In this document: positions 1-5,520 of the stretch, in pieces
How positions within the stretch are numbered: the first letter of the stretch is position 1
Layout: every line of letters begins with the position of its first letter
DNA from: Actinomycetota bacterium
GTDB lineage: Bacteria > Actinomycetota > Thermoleophilia > Gaiellales > Gaiellaceae
Direction: 5' to 3'
Length of the DNA stretch: 7,005 nt
NCBI GenBank assembly: GCA_016870235.1
Contig: VGCB01000145.1
Location: forward strand, 1-7,005
Translations under genes and position numbers: made by a program
Notes under the pieces: generated by a model
The model's database searches: none
What the model was told of the DNA's origin: nothing
What the model saw: only the letters and a program-made list of their open reading frames with translations

Positions 1-274
1 GGAGCTCGCGGCGCAGCCGCTCGCTCGGGACTATGCTCGTCATCAGGGCGTACCTCCTCGTCGACTTCCAGGTCAACGCGGAGGCTACGCCCGATTCAAT
101 TCCCCCGGCTCATGGGACGCGACCCTGCTTGCGGAGCTCGACCGCAGCGTGGCAGCGTGATCCCGGATCGTGCCCCTCTTGCCGGCGGACCATTCGGCTC
201 CACGCGAGGGAGGGCATCGCGGACACACCCTCCAGAACGGCCCTGCAACCGCCGATGACCTGGAAAGAGTGTCC
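1..274 (+). other. Unresolved leading stretch, possibly the 3' end of an upstream gene
   Basis: I cannot assign a gene here. From base 3 to about 90 the third + frame has almost only G or C in third codon positions and reads LVIRAYLLVDFQVNAEATPD. From about 97 to 160 the second + frame takes over that bias, reads FNSPGSWDATLLAELDRSVA, and stops with TGA at 158-160. This could be the tail of an upstream gene broken by an indel near base 90-97, or chance in GC-rich DNA. Bases 161-261 show no convincing coding or structural signal; the Shine-Dalgarno of the next gene begins at 262. Confidence 0.25.
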
Positions 275-898
275 ATGCGATCCAGCAACAGCCTCAGGAG
301 CCTGCTCCGGGGCAGGCGTCTCGACAGCTGCCCAGGCGATGCACAGGTGGGGACGGCGAGCCGCGACCCGCTGACGCTCCTCCTCGACGAGCGCGGGCTC
401 GGCGAGACGGCCTCGTCGATGGAGCCCGGCGGAGCGGCGCTCGTCCTCTTCGCGGTCGACGGTCTCCGGCGCGTCGGCGGCGCCCACGACATCGCGGACG
501 AGATCCTCGTCCGCCTCGCCGACCGGCTCCGCAGCGCCCGGCGCGACCGCGACGCCCTCGCGCGGATCGACGTCGACCGGCTCGCCGTGCTGCTGACGGG
601 TCTCGACGACCCCGAACGGGACGGAGTCGCGGCCGCCGATCGGATGCTCGGCGCGCTCGCCGCCCCGATCGAGGTCCACGGGCTGAGGCTCGAGGTCGAG
701 CTCGTCGTCGGCGTCGGGTTCTCCGAGCGCCCCACGCTCACGGCCCTGCTCGCGGCGGCGGACGCTGCGCTCTCGGGCGCGAGACGCGCAGGGCGCGGGA
801 TCGCCGCGACGCGGCGCGCCGAGATCGCCGAGCCGACCGTGGCCGACGAGATCGCCTCGTTCGCGCAGATGCGGCGCGGCTCGCGGCGCGTCGCGTAG
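275..898 (+). CDS. Degenerate GGDEF-domain protein, probably catalytically inactive
   Basis: A 207-residue soluble protein, most of it (about residues 30-176) resembling a diguanylate cyclase (GGDEF) fold. DPLTLLLDERGL (31-42) matches the usual DPLTGLPNRR entry, LARIDVDRLAVLLTGLDDPE (95-114) sits where RxGGDEFAVLL is expected, and AADAALSGARRAGRG (161-175) matches the typical NADxALYxAKxxGRN end. The signature itself is lost: G-G-D-E-F reads D-V-D-R-L (99-103), and the metal-binding LDLD strand reads FAVD (59-62) with the first aspartate gone. c-di-GMP synthesis is therefore unlikely; a binding or scaffold role is inference. There are no membrane segments, sensor domain or EAL domain. I chose ATG 275 because GGAAAGAG (262-269) precedes it by five bases; a GTG at 170 would add 35 residues that do not look coding. 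The gene is convergent with the stress protein, 41 bases apart, with no clear terminator between them. Confidence 0.72.
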   Translation: MRSSNSLRSLLRGRRLDSCPGDAQVGTASRDPLTLLLDERGLGETASSMEPGGAALVLFAVDGLRRVGGAHDIADEILVRLADRLRSARRDRDALARIDVDRLAVLLTGLDDPERDGVAAADRMLGALAAPIEVHGLRLEVELVVGVGFSERPTLTALLAAADAALSGARRAGRGIAATRRAEIAEPTVADEIASFAQMRRGSRRVA

Positions 899-939
899 CT
901 GCGCGCGGCTTCGAGTGGAACCCAGGCGGGCCGGCTCGC

Positions 940-1389
940 TCAGCCCTCCGCAGGCGGGTGCACGACGACGACCGGGATCGGCGAGCGGGCGGCGACGCTC
1001 CGCGAGACGCTGCCGAGCAGCGACTCGGCAATCAGCCCGCGTCCGCGCGACCCCATCACAACGAGGTCGGCGCCGACGCTGGCCGAGACTCCGAGCACGG
1101 CGTCCGCGATCTCGTCCGACCCACCCTCGCCCACGAGCCGGACGTGAGCGGTGACACCGGCGGCAGCGGCGGCGTCCGTCGCCTCGCGAAGCACCGGGTC
1201 GTGCGCAACCTCCTCGGCCTCGACGCGGGTCAGCGGGTTCTCCTCGAACACCTCCTCCGCCAGCTCGGGCGACGCGTGCAGGACGATCACCTCGCCATCG
1301 GCGCCCTTCGCGAGCTGCAGCGCGAGATCGAGCGCCGCGCGGGCGGCCGGCGAGCCGTCGAACGGGACGATTGTCGTGCCAGCCTTCAT
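940..1389 (-). CDS. Universal stress protein, UspA family
   Basis: A 149-residue single-domain protein of normal UspA length. It opens with TTIVPFDGSPAARAALDLAL (5-24), the typical first strand with an Asp (D11) that contacts nucleotide. It ends with the ATP-binding signature G-2x-G-9x-G-S: G113-S-R-G116, nine residues, then G126-S127, followed by a VAARSPIPVVVV strand. With the motif intact, an ATP-binding USP is expected, acting in the cytoplasm in stress or starvation responses; the partner is unknown. The start is decided by GGAGGAGGAGG immediately upstream (read on the minus strand, about 1395-1405); a longer 171-residue reading would begin with residues that do not belong to the family. 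It lies downstream of the MFS transporter on the same strand, separated by 217 bases that hold repeat copy A, so it is probably transcribed separately. Confidence 0.93.
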   Translation of the reverse strand: MKAGTTIVPFDGSPAARAALDLALQLAKGADGEVIVLHASPELAEEVFEENPLTRVEAEEVAHDPVLREATDAAAAAGVTAHVRLVGEGGSDEIADAVLGVSASVGADLVVMGSRGRGLIAESLLGSVSRSVAARSPIPVVVVHPPAEG

Positions 1390-1518
1390 CTCATCCTCCT
1401 CCTCCCGGATACCTCGGTACAAAGGGAGCCTCGACGATCGCCGCCGGCAGAGCATCCGTGCCCGGCCGAAGAACGCGGGAGCGAACTACCGATCCGCTCG
1501 CGGCAGCACGACGAAGGC

Positions 1519-1682
1519 GTCTGGCTGAAGCCTAGACGCGGAGAAGGGGCTGGCGCACGATTCGAGTGTGGGAGGGGCTCCCAAGGGGAACCCCGTTCCC
1601 CTGGCTTCAGGATCCGGAGGCTGGCGCGTCTGCTACCTCGGTCCCTCGCCCAGCAGACGCGCGAGCCTCCGGCAAGTAGACA
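1519..1682. repeat. Structured repeat element, copy A
   Basis: First of two related copies (the other is 4110-4323). In + orientation the shared parts are: GGCTGAAGC and an AGAC block (1523-1536); GGCGCA-GA-TCGAG (1552-1565); the invariant hairpin GGGGAACCCCGTTCCCC (1585-1601, 7-bp stem); GCTTCAGGATCCGG (1604-1617); and a 21-bp stem-loop with arms at 1614-1634 and 1652-1672, 17-base loop, one G/G mismatch. CTGAAGCC (1525-1532) is complementary to GGCTTCAG (1603-1610), so a long-range helix could enclose the small hairpin; an additional GGGAG/CTCCC hairpin (1570-1582) lies inside. The right part overlaps the last codons of the MFS gene. It could be a MITE- or REP-like element, a structured RNA or a transcription barrier; no terminal target duplication or U-tract is visible. 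Confidence 0.8.
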
Positions 1683-2932
1683 GGCGTCTCGTCGAGGCGG
1701 CGGATGACGAGCCACCCGACGAGCGTCGCGAGGCCGAGCAGCGCCACCGCGACCCGGCTCGCGTCGAGGGCGCCGAGCCAGCCCGTCTGGTCGTGCAGGA
1801 TCCACACCGTCCCGCTCCAGAAGATGAGCGGGCCGACGGCGGAGGCGAGGCGGTTCGCGAGGTTGAAGAACCCGAACAGCTGCCCCCGCAGCTCCGGCGG
1901 CGTCAGCCGCAGCATGAACACGCGATCCGCCGTCCAGACGACGCCGAGCGCCATCCCCGCGATCGGGGCGACGACCCAGATCGTCCACGGGCGCCCCACC
2001 GCCGCCGAGAGCAGGATCCCCGCCGCGAACACCGGGAGCACCGCCGCGAGCGGCCGCTTCGGCCCGAGCCGCTCGACGATCCGTCCCGCCGCGATCGCGG
2101 CCGCGCCCGCCGAGAGGACGGCGATCCCGAACGCCGCGTTCTTGTCCGACTCCGAGAAGCTCCCGAGCCGGGTCATGTAGACGGCGAGGAACGCGCTCAG
2201 CGTCACGACCGCATCCGAGTAGAGGAACCGCCCCGCGAGGAAGCGCGTGATCTGCGGGTACCGGCTCGCCTCCCTCAGCGTCCGCCTGACCTCGAGCCCC
2301 GCGGCACGGATCGCGGTGCGCAACGGCGGCGGCGCTCCGGTCGGGCGCCGCTCCTTGATCAGGAAGAACGCGGGCAACGCAAACAGGAGGTAGAGGAGGC
2401 CCGCGGGGCCGAATGCCTCCTGCTTGTCGCCCTCGCCGACGATCAGCTCGGCGACGACGCCGAGCCCGAAGATCATGCCGAGGAAGCCGAGGGCGACGGC
2501 GAGGCCGGAGACGCGCCCCTGCTCCTCCGGCGCGGCGACGTCGGCGAGGAGCGGGTCGTACTGGGCGAACGCGAGGAGCGAGAACCCGACCGCAAGGCCG
2601 GCGACGACGAGCGCCGGCCAGATCGCCCCGTCCTCCGGCACGAACCCGAGCCCGGCGCACGCCGCGGCCGAGCCGATGGTGAAGACGATCAGGAACGGCT
2701 TGCGCCGCCCGTACTGGTCGGCGATCGCGCCGGTGATCGGGAGGATGAACACGACGACCAGCGCGACGATCACCTGCGTCGTCGTCACGTACCAGTCCGG
2801 CCGGTCCCGGTCGTTGATGATCCACGTCGGGAAGAACCGGACCGCGAGCAGGAACGCGAAGAGGGAGTACGCGAAGTCGTACAGCGCCCAGGCCGTCTGC
2901 GGGGAGCCGCCGAGAGACTGCAGCCTCCTCAT
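1607..2932 (-). CDS. MFS transporter, UMF1/Atg22-like family
   Basis: A 441-residue integral membrane protein, usual length for the family, with about twelve hydrophobic segments. WALYDFAYSLFAFLLAV (15-31) is the diagnostic first helix of UMF1/Atg22-like transporters. The MFS motif A-like loop GAIADQYGRRKPF (68-80) joins helices 2 and 3, and a charged central loop (about 193-230) splits the halves. The substrate is unknown; eukaryotic Atg22 exports amino acids from the vacuole, but bacterial members are mostly uncharacterised. Start: ATG 2932 puts the first family motif about 15 residues in. It lacks a Shine-Dalgarno but has TACGCT seven bases upstream, as expected for a leaderless mRNA. An ATG at 2986 would add 18 residues and also lacks a ribosome site. 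The last roughly 22 residues, ending GTEVADAPASGS, are encoded by the stem-loop of repeat copy A and form a non-membrane tail. Confidence 0.88.
   Translation of the reverse strand: MRRLQSLGGSPQTAWALYDFAYSLFAFLLAVRFFPTWIINDRDRPDWYVTTTQVIVALVVVFILPITGAIADQYGRRKPFLIVFTIGSAAACAGLGFVPEDGAIWPALVVAGLAVGFSLLAFAQYDPLLADVAAPEEQGRVSGLAVALGFLGMIFGLGVVAELIVGEGDKQEAFGPAGLLYLLFALPAFFLIKERRPTGAPPPLRTAIRAAGLEVRRTLREASRYPQITRFLAGRFLYSDAVVTLSAFLAVYMTRLGSFSESDKNAAFGIAVLSAGAAAIAAGRIVERLGPKRPLAAVLPVFAAGILLSAAVGRPWTIWVVAPIAGMALGVVWTADRVFMLRLTPPELRGQLFGFFNLANRLASAVGPLIFWSGTVWILHDQTGWLGALDASRVAVALLGLATLVGWLVIRRLDETPVYLPEARASAGRGTEVADAPASGS
1614..1672. other. 21-bp stem-loop of copy A, overlapping the MFS stop region
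   Basis: Arms 1614-1634 and 1652-1672 pair over 21 positions with a single G/G mismatch at the tenth position. The loop begins ACCTCGGTCC, as in copy B. It lies at the 3' end of the MFS gene and ends four bases upstream of the TGA (minus strand). It could act as a factor-independent barrier or an mRNA 3'-end stabiliser, but no T-run follows on either strand, so I do not call it a canonical terminator. Confidence 0.75.
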
Positions 2933-2939
2933 GCGCGAA

Positions 2940-2945
2940 AGCGTA
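2940..2945 (-). promoter_or_regulatory. Candidate -10 box for a leaderless MFS transcript
   Basis: TACGCT fits the TANNNT -10 pattern and is followed by exactly seven bases before the ATG at 2932, so transcription would begin at or next to the start codon. No good -35 is visible at 16-19 bases. The same arrangement precedes the gene at 5521. This is inference from spacing only. Confidence 0.4.
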
Positions 2946-3344
2946 CGTTCGGCGGCATCTCCACGTGAGAGCGGACCCGCGCGCATGCCAGGCCGGGCAA
3001 CACGCGGCTCACGTCGGCGGGGAGCTGTCCCCCGAAAAGAGGACGACAGTCCGGGCGGGTGACGCGAAATGCCCCATCCGGGGGAAGCCCGGAGCGCAAA
3101 GATGCCCCGGCCGGGGGAGTGGCAAGAGCCCGTGACAGGCGTACATTCGCTGCACGGAGAGACGACGCCAAGCGTTCGTCAGCCGGCCGGTCGTAAAGGG
3201 GGGCTGGCTGGGATGACGACACAGGGCGAGCGGGGCGGCCGGCAGGTTCACTGGGACGACTTCATCGACCGATTCGGGGGAGTGGGCGACGGGGCGACCA
3301 GCCGTCAACCATGGCCGCCCCGCCGCCCGTCCGACGCTACCGCA
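2946..3344. other. Non-coding interval between the beta-helix pseudogene and the MFS gene
   Basis: About 400 bases with open frames on both strands, but no frame keeps the strong third-position GC bias of the real genes and none gives a recognisable protein. It holds two tandem hairpin-forming GC repeats (3064-3120), and a 13-base near-copy (3137-3149) of the sequence around the MFS start (2939-2951). Nothing else can be supported. Confidence 0.5.
3064..3120. repeat. Two imperfect tandem repeats with CCCC/GGGG hairpins
   Basis: Unit 1 (3064-3087) and unit 2 (3094-3120) share GCG, an A-run, ATGCCCC, a variable two bases and CCGGGGG, with a 33-base period. Each has a CCCC/GGGG stem; unit 2 contains the perfect 12-base palindrome CCCCGGCCGGGG (3105-3116). 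They lie 130-190 bases upstream of the MFS start. They may be a protein-binding site, a REP-like repeat, or the leftover of a terminator for the pseudogene. Confidence 0.6.
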
Positions 3345-4040
3345 GCCGAGCCCCGGACGCGAATCCCTTCGCGGGCTCAGCACGCGCTCTCCGCGAAAGA
3401 CGGCGGCGCCGACCGCGGCGTCGCCGTCTCGTGTCCCGATCAGCTTCGGCGGGCCCGGCGCGTACCAGTTGCCGCCCTCCGAGCCTCCGCGGGCCTTCGC
3501 GCCGACCTCAACGGCGGCCGGGCGGCACCACTCGCAGTTCGCTCTGCAGGCGTCGTTCGGCCGCTGGTCGAAGAGGTTGCCGCGGATGAGGACGCGGTCG
3601 ACCGTCGCGTCGTCGTAGACGGTCACGCCCTGGCGCCCGTTGGCGACGACGCGTTCCGCTCGATCGTGACGCCGCTGACGTTCGCGCCGATCGCGACGCC
3701 CGCGAAGTTGTTGCCGGAGAAGACGTTGTCGCGGACGGTGACGCCCTCGACGCGACTGCCCTGCCTGCCCTCGCCGCCCATCGCCACGATCAGGCCCGAA
3801 TGCTCCGTCGACGCCGACAGGCGGTTGCCCTCGACGAGGACGTCGGCGATCACGCGTCGTCTCTCGCCGCTCGCCCGCTGCTGGTCGAAGACGTGGATGC
3901 CGTACCCCGGGACGCCGGCGGCGATGTTGTCGAGCAGGGCGATCCTCGAGCCAGCCGCCACGTAGTGGCGCCGCCGCCGGGACTGCGAGCGCCGCGGCGG
4001 GGACGGCCGCGAGAACGGCGGCAGGGAGAGCCCGGCGCAT
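3345..4040 (-). pseudogene. Secreted right-handed beta-helix protein, shortened and frameshifted
   Basis: Fragments of one protein lie in two minus-strand frames. ATG 4040 opens a clear signal peptide, RRALPAAVLAAVPAAALAVP. Near 3967-3980, in a GCGGCGGCGGCG run, the sense moves to another frame reading HYVAAGSRIALLDN and then beta-helix rungs such as VIADVLVEGNRL, VEGVTVRDNVFSGNNFAGVA and VSGVTIERN. Near 3653 it returns to the first frame: VVANGRQGVTVYDDA, VDRVLIRGNLFDQ, a cysteine cluster CRANCEWC and a tail ending GERVLSPRR (about 3366). The rungs resemble parallel beta-helix (pectate-lyase-like) proteins, exported and usually acting on or decorating polysaccharide. The rungs begin almost directly after the signal peptide, so an N-terminal part seems lost. 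Two single-base errors in a draft assembly would give the same picture, so true decay is likely, not proven. The 3' end is approximate. Confidence 0.7.
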
Positions 4041-4064
4041 CGGCAGATCGTGCCTGACGGGCTC

Positions 4065-4086
4065 CCGTGATCGGATTTCCGTGATC
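4065..4086. repeat. Direct repeat CCGTGATC, 14-base period
   Basis: CCGTGATC occurs at 4065-4072 and 4079-4086, 25-46 bases upstream of the pseudogene ATG at 4040. The spacing and place would suit a regulator half-site pair, but the match is short and may be chance. Confidence 0.3.
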
Positions 4087-4153
4087 GTCCAGGGCGTCCG
4101 CCGGTACACGTCCGGCTGAAGCAGACACGGCAGGGGGTGTGGCCCCGAACGGC

Positions 4154-4180
4154 GAGTTTGTGTTGAATCAACACAAGCTC
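4154..4180. promoter_or_regulatory. AT-rich 27-base palindrome, candidate operator
   Basis: The core TTGTGTTGAATCAACACAA (4158-4176) is a perfect inverted repeat of 9-base arms around one central base. It extends by a T/G wobble and three more pairs (GAG/CTC) on each side. It is a conspicuous AT island in GC-rich DNA. It lies 114 bases upstream of the ATG at 4040 and inside repeat copy B, but is absent from copy A. Dyads of this kind are typical of dimeric regulators such as MarR or TetR families; which, if any, binds is unknown. As RNA it would fold into a hairpin with loop GAATC. Confidence 0.6.
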
Positions 4181-4252
4181 TTTCGGGCAGGCGCATGACT
4201 CGAGAGCAGGAGGGGGTTCTCTAGGGGAACCCCGTTCCCCAAGCTTCAGGAT

Positions 4253-4312
4253 CCGGGTGTGCGCGTGTCTGCTACCTCGGTCCTGCCACCCGGCAGACGC
4301 GCGCACACCCGG
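4253..4312. other. 21-bp stem-loop of copy B, just downstream of the LLM gene
   Basis: Arms 4253-4273 and 4292-4312 pair over all 21 positions, two of them T/G wobbles on the + strand. Compared with copy A, pairs 5, 6, 8 and 9 have changed on both arms and still pair, and the G/G mismatch at position 10 is a C-G pair here. It begins 17 bases after the LLM stop on the minus strand and has no following T-run. Confidence 0.78.
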
Positions 4313-4328
4313 CAAACCGACAACAGCC

Positions 4329-5408
4329 TCACCAGCGGCAGACGGCCGGGATCGCGGGGTGGTCCGGCGCAGCGTACTTCTTGTGGATCGGCTGGACGAC
4401 CTCCTCGCCGAACGTCTGGATCTGCTCGTAGGCCGACTCCATCGAGGGGCCGGTCGGCATCCGGAAGCGCATCGTGAAGTAGTCGACCTCGTACTCCTCG
4501 TGGAACATCTCGAGCTGCTCGATGCACTGCTGCGGCGTGCCCATGACGAGGTGCTTCGCGCACTTCTCGGGGGTGATGTCCGCCTCGCTCTGGAGATCGG
4601 GGTGCCCGGTGAAGATGCCCATGTTGAAGTAGAACTTCCACTCGGCGACGAAGTGCGTGCCGAACTCGTTCGCCGCCTCCTCGAACGTGTCGGCGGCCCA
4701 GCCGTCGCGCATCATCACGACGAACGGCTTCTTGTCGCGCTTCGCGCACTCGGCCTTGTACATGTCGAGACGCTCGTGCCAGACCTCCTTCAGGTGCGGC
4801 GAGGGGTCGGCCGTCATCGCCGCGCCGTAGGTGGCGGAGCGGGCGATCGCCTCGGGGCTCGCGTTGCCACCGCCCCAGATCGGCCAGCCGCCCTTCTGGT
4901 ACGGCCCCGGCGTCAGGAGCCCCTGGCGCACCTGCCAGTGCTTGCCGTCGAAGTCGAAGCGCTCGCCCTTGAACGCCTCCTGCCAGATCTTGACCGCCTC
5001 GTTGAAGCGGCCGAGGAGCTTCTCCTCCGGGATCCCGAACTGGCCCCAGTAGCCCGAGTGGTACCCGCGCGACATCGTCGTGTAGAGGCGGCCCCTGGAG
5101 AGGTTGTCGATGATCGCGAACTGCTCGGCGGCGTGTATCGGGTGGTACAGGGTCGCCACGTACGTGAACGTGCCGATCGCGACCTTCTCCGTCTCGCGCG
5201 CGAGGACGGTGAGGAGCTGCTCGGGACCGGGGTAGTAGCACTCCGTCCGCCCGTGCCGGTGCGGCACCTGCAACGAGTGGAAGCCGGCCTTCTCCGCGGC
5301 GATCCCCTCCTGGATCATCTGCTCGAGGGTCCGGTGGACGTCGTCCGGCTGCGGAAACGGCTGGTCGTACGCTCCCTTGTTGACGTCGATGAGGTAGCCG
5401 ATTCTCAC
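4329..5408 (-). CDS. LLM-class (luciferase-like) flavin-dependent oxidoreductase
   Basis: A 359-residue soluble enzyme of normal length for the bacterial luciferase-like superfamily, a TIM barrel that uses FMN or F420. MRIGYLIDVN is the first strand; GTFTYVATLYHPIHAAEQFA (79-98) and IIDNLSRGRLYTTMSRGY (99-116) are the typical flavin-site strand and helix; GGWPIWGGGNASPEAI (173-188) matches the P-I/V-W-x-G-G-x-S signature; GTPQQCIEQLEMF (290-302) is the GTPEE-type C-terminal helix. Whether FMN with a reductase or F420 is used cannot be read from sequence; actinobacteria often use F420. Substrate unknown. Start: GTG 5408, supported by AAAGGAG eight bases upstream. It is transcribed divergently from the barrel protein at 5521. 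The stop (TGA) abuts repeat copy B. No damage seen. Confidence 0.92.
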   Translation of the reverse strand: MRIGYLIDVNKGAYDQPFPQPDDVHRTLEQMIQEGIAAEKAGFHSLQVPHRHGRTECYYPGPEQLLTVLARETEKVAIGTFTYVATLYHPIHAAEQFAIIDNLSRGRLYTTMSRGYHSGYWGQFGIPEEKLLGRFNEAVKIWQEAFKGERFDFDGKHWQVRQGLLTPGPYQKGGWPIWGGGNASPEAIARSATYGAAMTADPSPHLKEVWHERLDMYKAECAKRDKKPFVVMMRDGWAADTFEEAANEFGTHFVAEWKFYFNMGIFTGHPDLQSEADITPEKCAKHLVMGTPQQCIEQLEMFHEEYEVDYFTMRFRMPTGPSMESAYEQIQTFGEEVVQPIHKKYAAPDHPAIPAVCRW

Positions 5409-5416
5409 GTCTTTTG

Positions 5417-5423
5417 CTCCTTT
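5417..5423 (-). promoter_or_regulatory. Ribosome binding site fixing the GTG start of the LLM gene
   Basis: AAAGGAG on the minus strand, eight bases before the GTG at 5408. It makes the first strand MRIGYLI the true N terminus. Confidence 0.8.
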
Positions 5424-5447
5424 GTCGGGACGGATCGCGCACGAGGG

Positions 5448-5453
5448 AAGCTA
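5448..5453 (-). promoter_or_regulatory. Candidate -10 box of the LLM gene
   Basis: TAGCTT on the minus strand fits TANNNT and would give a leader of roughly 35 bases that includes the Shine-Dalgarno. No clear -35 is visible, so this is tentative. Confidence 0.3.
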
Positions 5454-5466
5454 CAGCGCGCAGCGT

Positions 5467-5484
5467 CCCCGCGTCCGGGCGGGG
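5467..5484. promoter_or_regulatory. GC hairpin in the divergent promoter region
   Basis: CCCCGC (5467-5472) and GCGGGG (5479-5484) form a 6-bp dyad with a 6-base spacer, midway between the start codons at 5408 and 5521. It could be a shared operator; in GC-rich DNA such dyads also arise by chance. Confidence 0.25.
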
Positions 5485-5507
5485 AGACCCTGGACGTCGC
5501 CGCCGCG

Positions 5508-5513
5508 TATGCT
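5508..5513 (+). promoter_or_regulatory. Candidate -10 box for a leaderless transcript
   Basis: TATGCT fits TANNNT and lies seven bases before ATG 5521, with no Shine-Dalgarno between. This is the same geometry as upstream of the MFS start at 2932, supporting leaderless initiation at 5521 rather than at the in-frame ATG 5509. Confidence 0.42.
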
Positions 5514-5520
5514 CTCCCGT

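Larger units (their letters stand above)
4110..4323. repeat. Structured repeat element, copy B
   Basis: Second copy of the element at 1519-1682, in the same orientation. Shared blocks: GTCCGGCTGAAGCAGAC (4110-4126), GGCGCATGACTCGAG (4190-4204), invariant hairpin GGGGAACCCCGTTCCCC (4224-4240), GCTTCAGGATCCGG (4243-4256) and a 21-bp stem-loop (arms 4253-4273 and 4292-4312, 18-base loop starting ACCTCGGTCC). CTGAAGC (4116-4122) can pair with GCTTCAG (4243-4249), as in copy A. Between the first two blocks copy B has about 50 extra bases including an AT-rich palindrome. The element ends only a few bases past the LLM stop codon (4331-4329). Confidence 0.8.

Noticed and set aside
1410..1418. TACCTCGGT in the stress protein leader, shared with the loops of both repeat copies (1634-1642, 4273-4281)
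   Set aside because: Only nine bases match and no stem or other block of the element surrounds it, so a third decayed copy cannot be supported.
1614..1672. Canonical rho-independent terminator
   Set aside because: The stem is strong, but there is no T-run on either strand after it, and the stem overlaps coding sequence.
1652..1682. REP-type repeat with GTAG next to the hairpin (GCAAGTAGAC)
   Set aside because: Copy B has CAAACCGAC at the same place, so the GTAG is not conserved, and no REP-associated transposase is present.
1568..2968. 466-residue + strand open frame opposite the MFS gene
   Set aside because: Very rich in R, E, D and P with no recognisable motif; it is the mirror of a GC-rich membrane protein gene whose opposite strand has clear helices and family motifs.
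2929..3222. 97-residue minus strand frame whose TGA overlaps the MFS ATG (ATGA)
   Set aside because: The overlap looks like translational coupling, but third codon positions are rich in A and T and the protein has no recognisable feature.
3069..3965. 298-residue + strand frame over the beta-helix pseudogene
   Set aside because: Antisense to recognisable beta-helix rungs; no ribosome site and no motif of its own.
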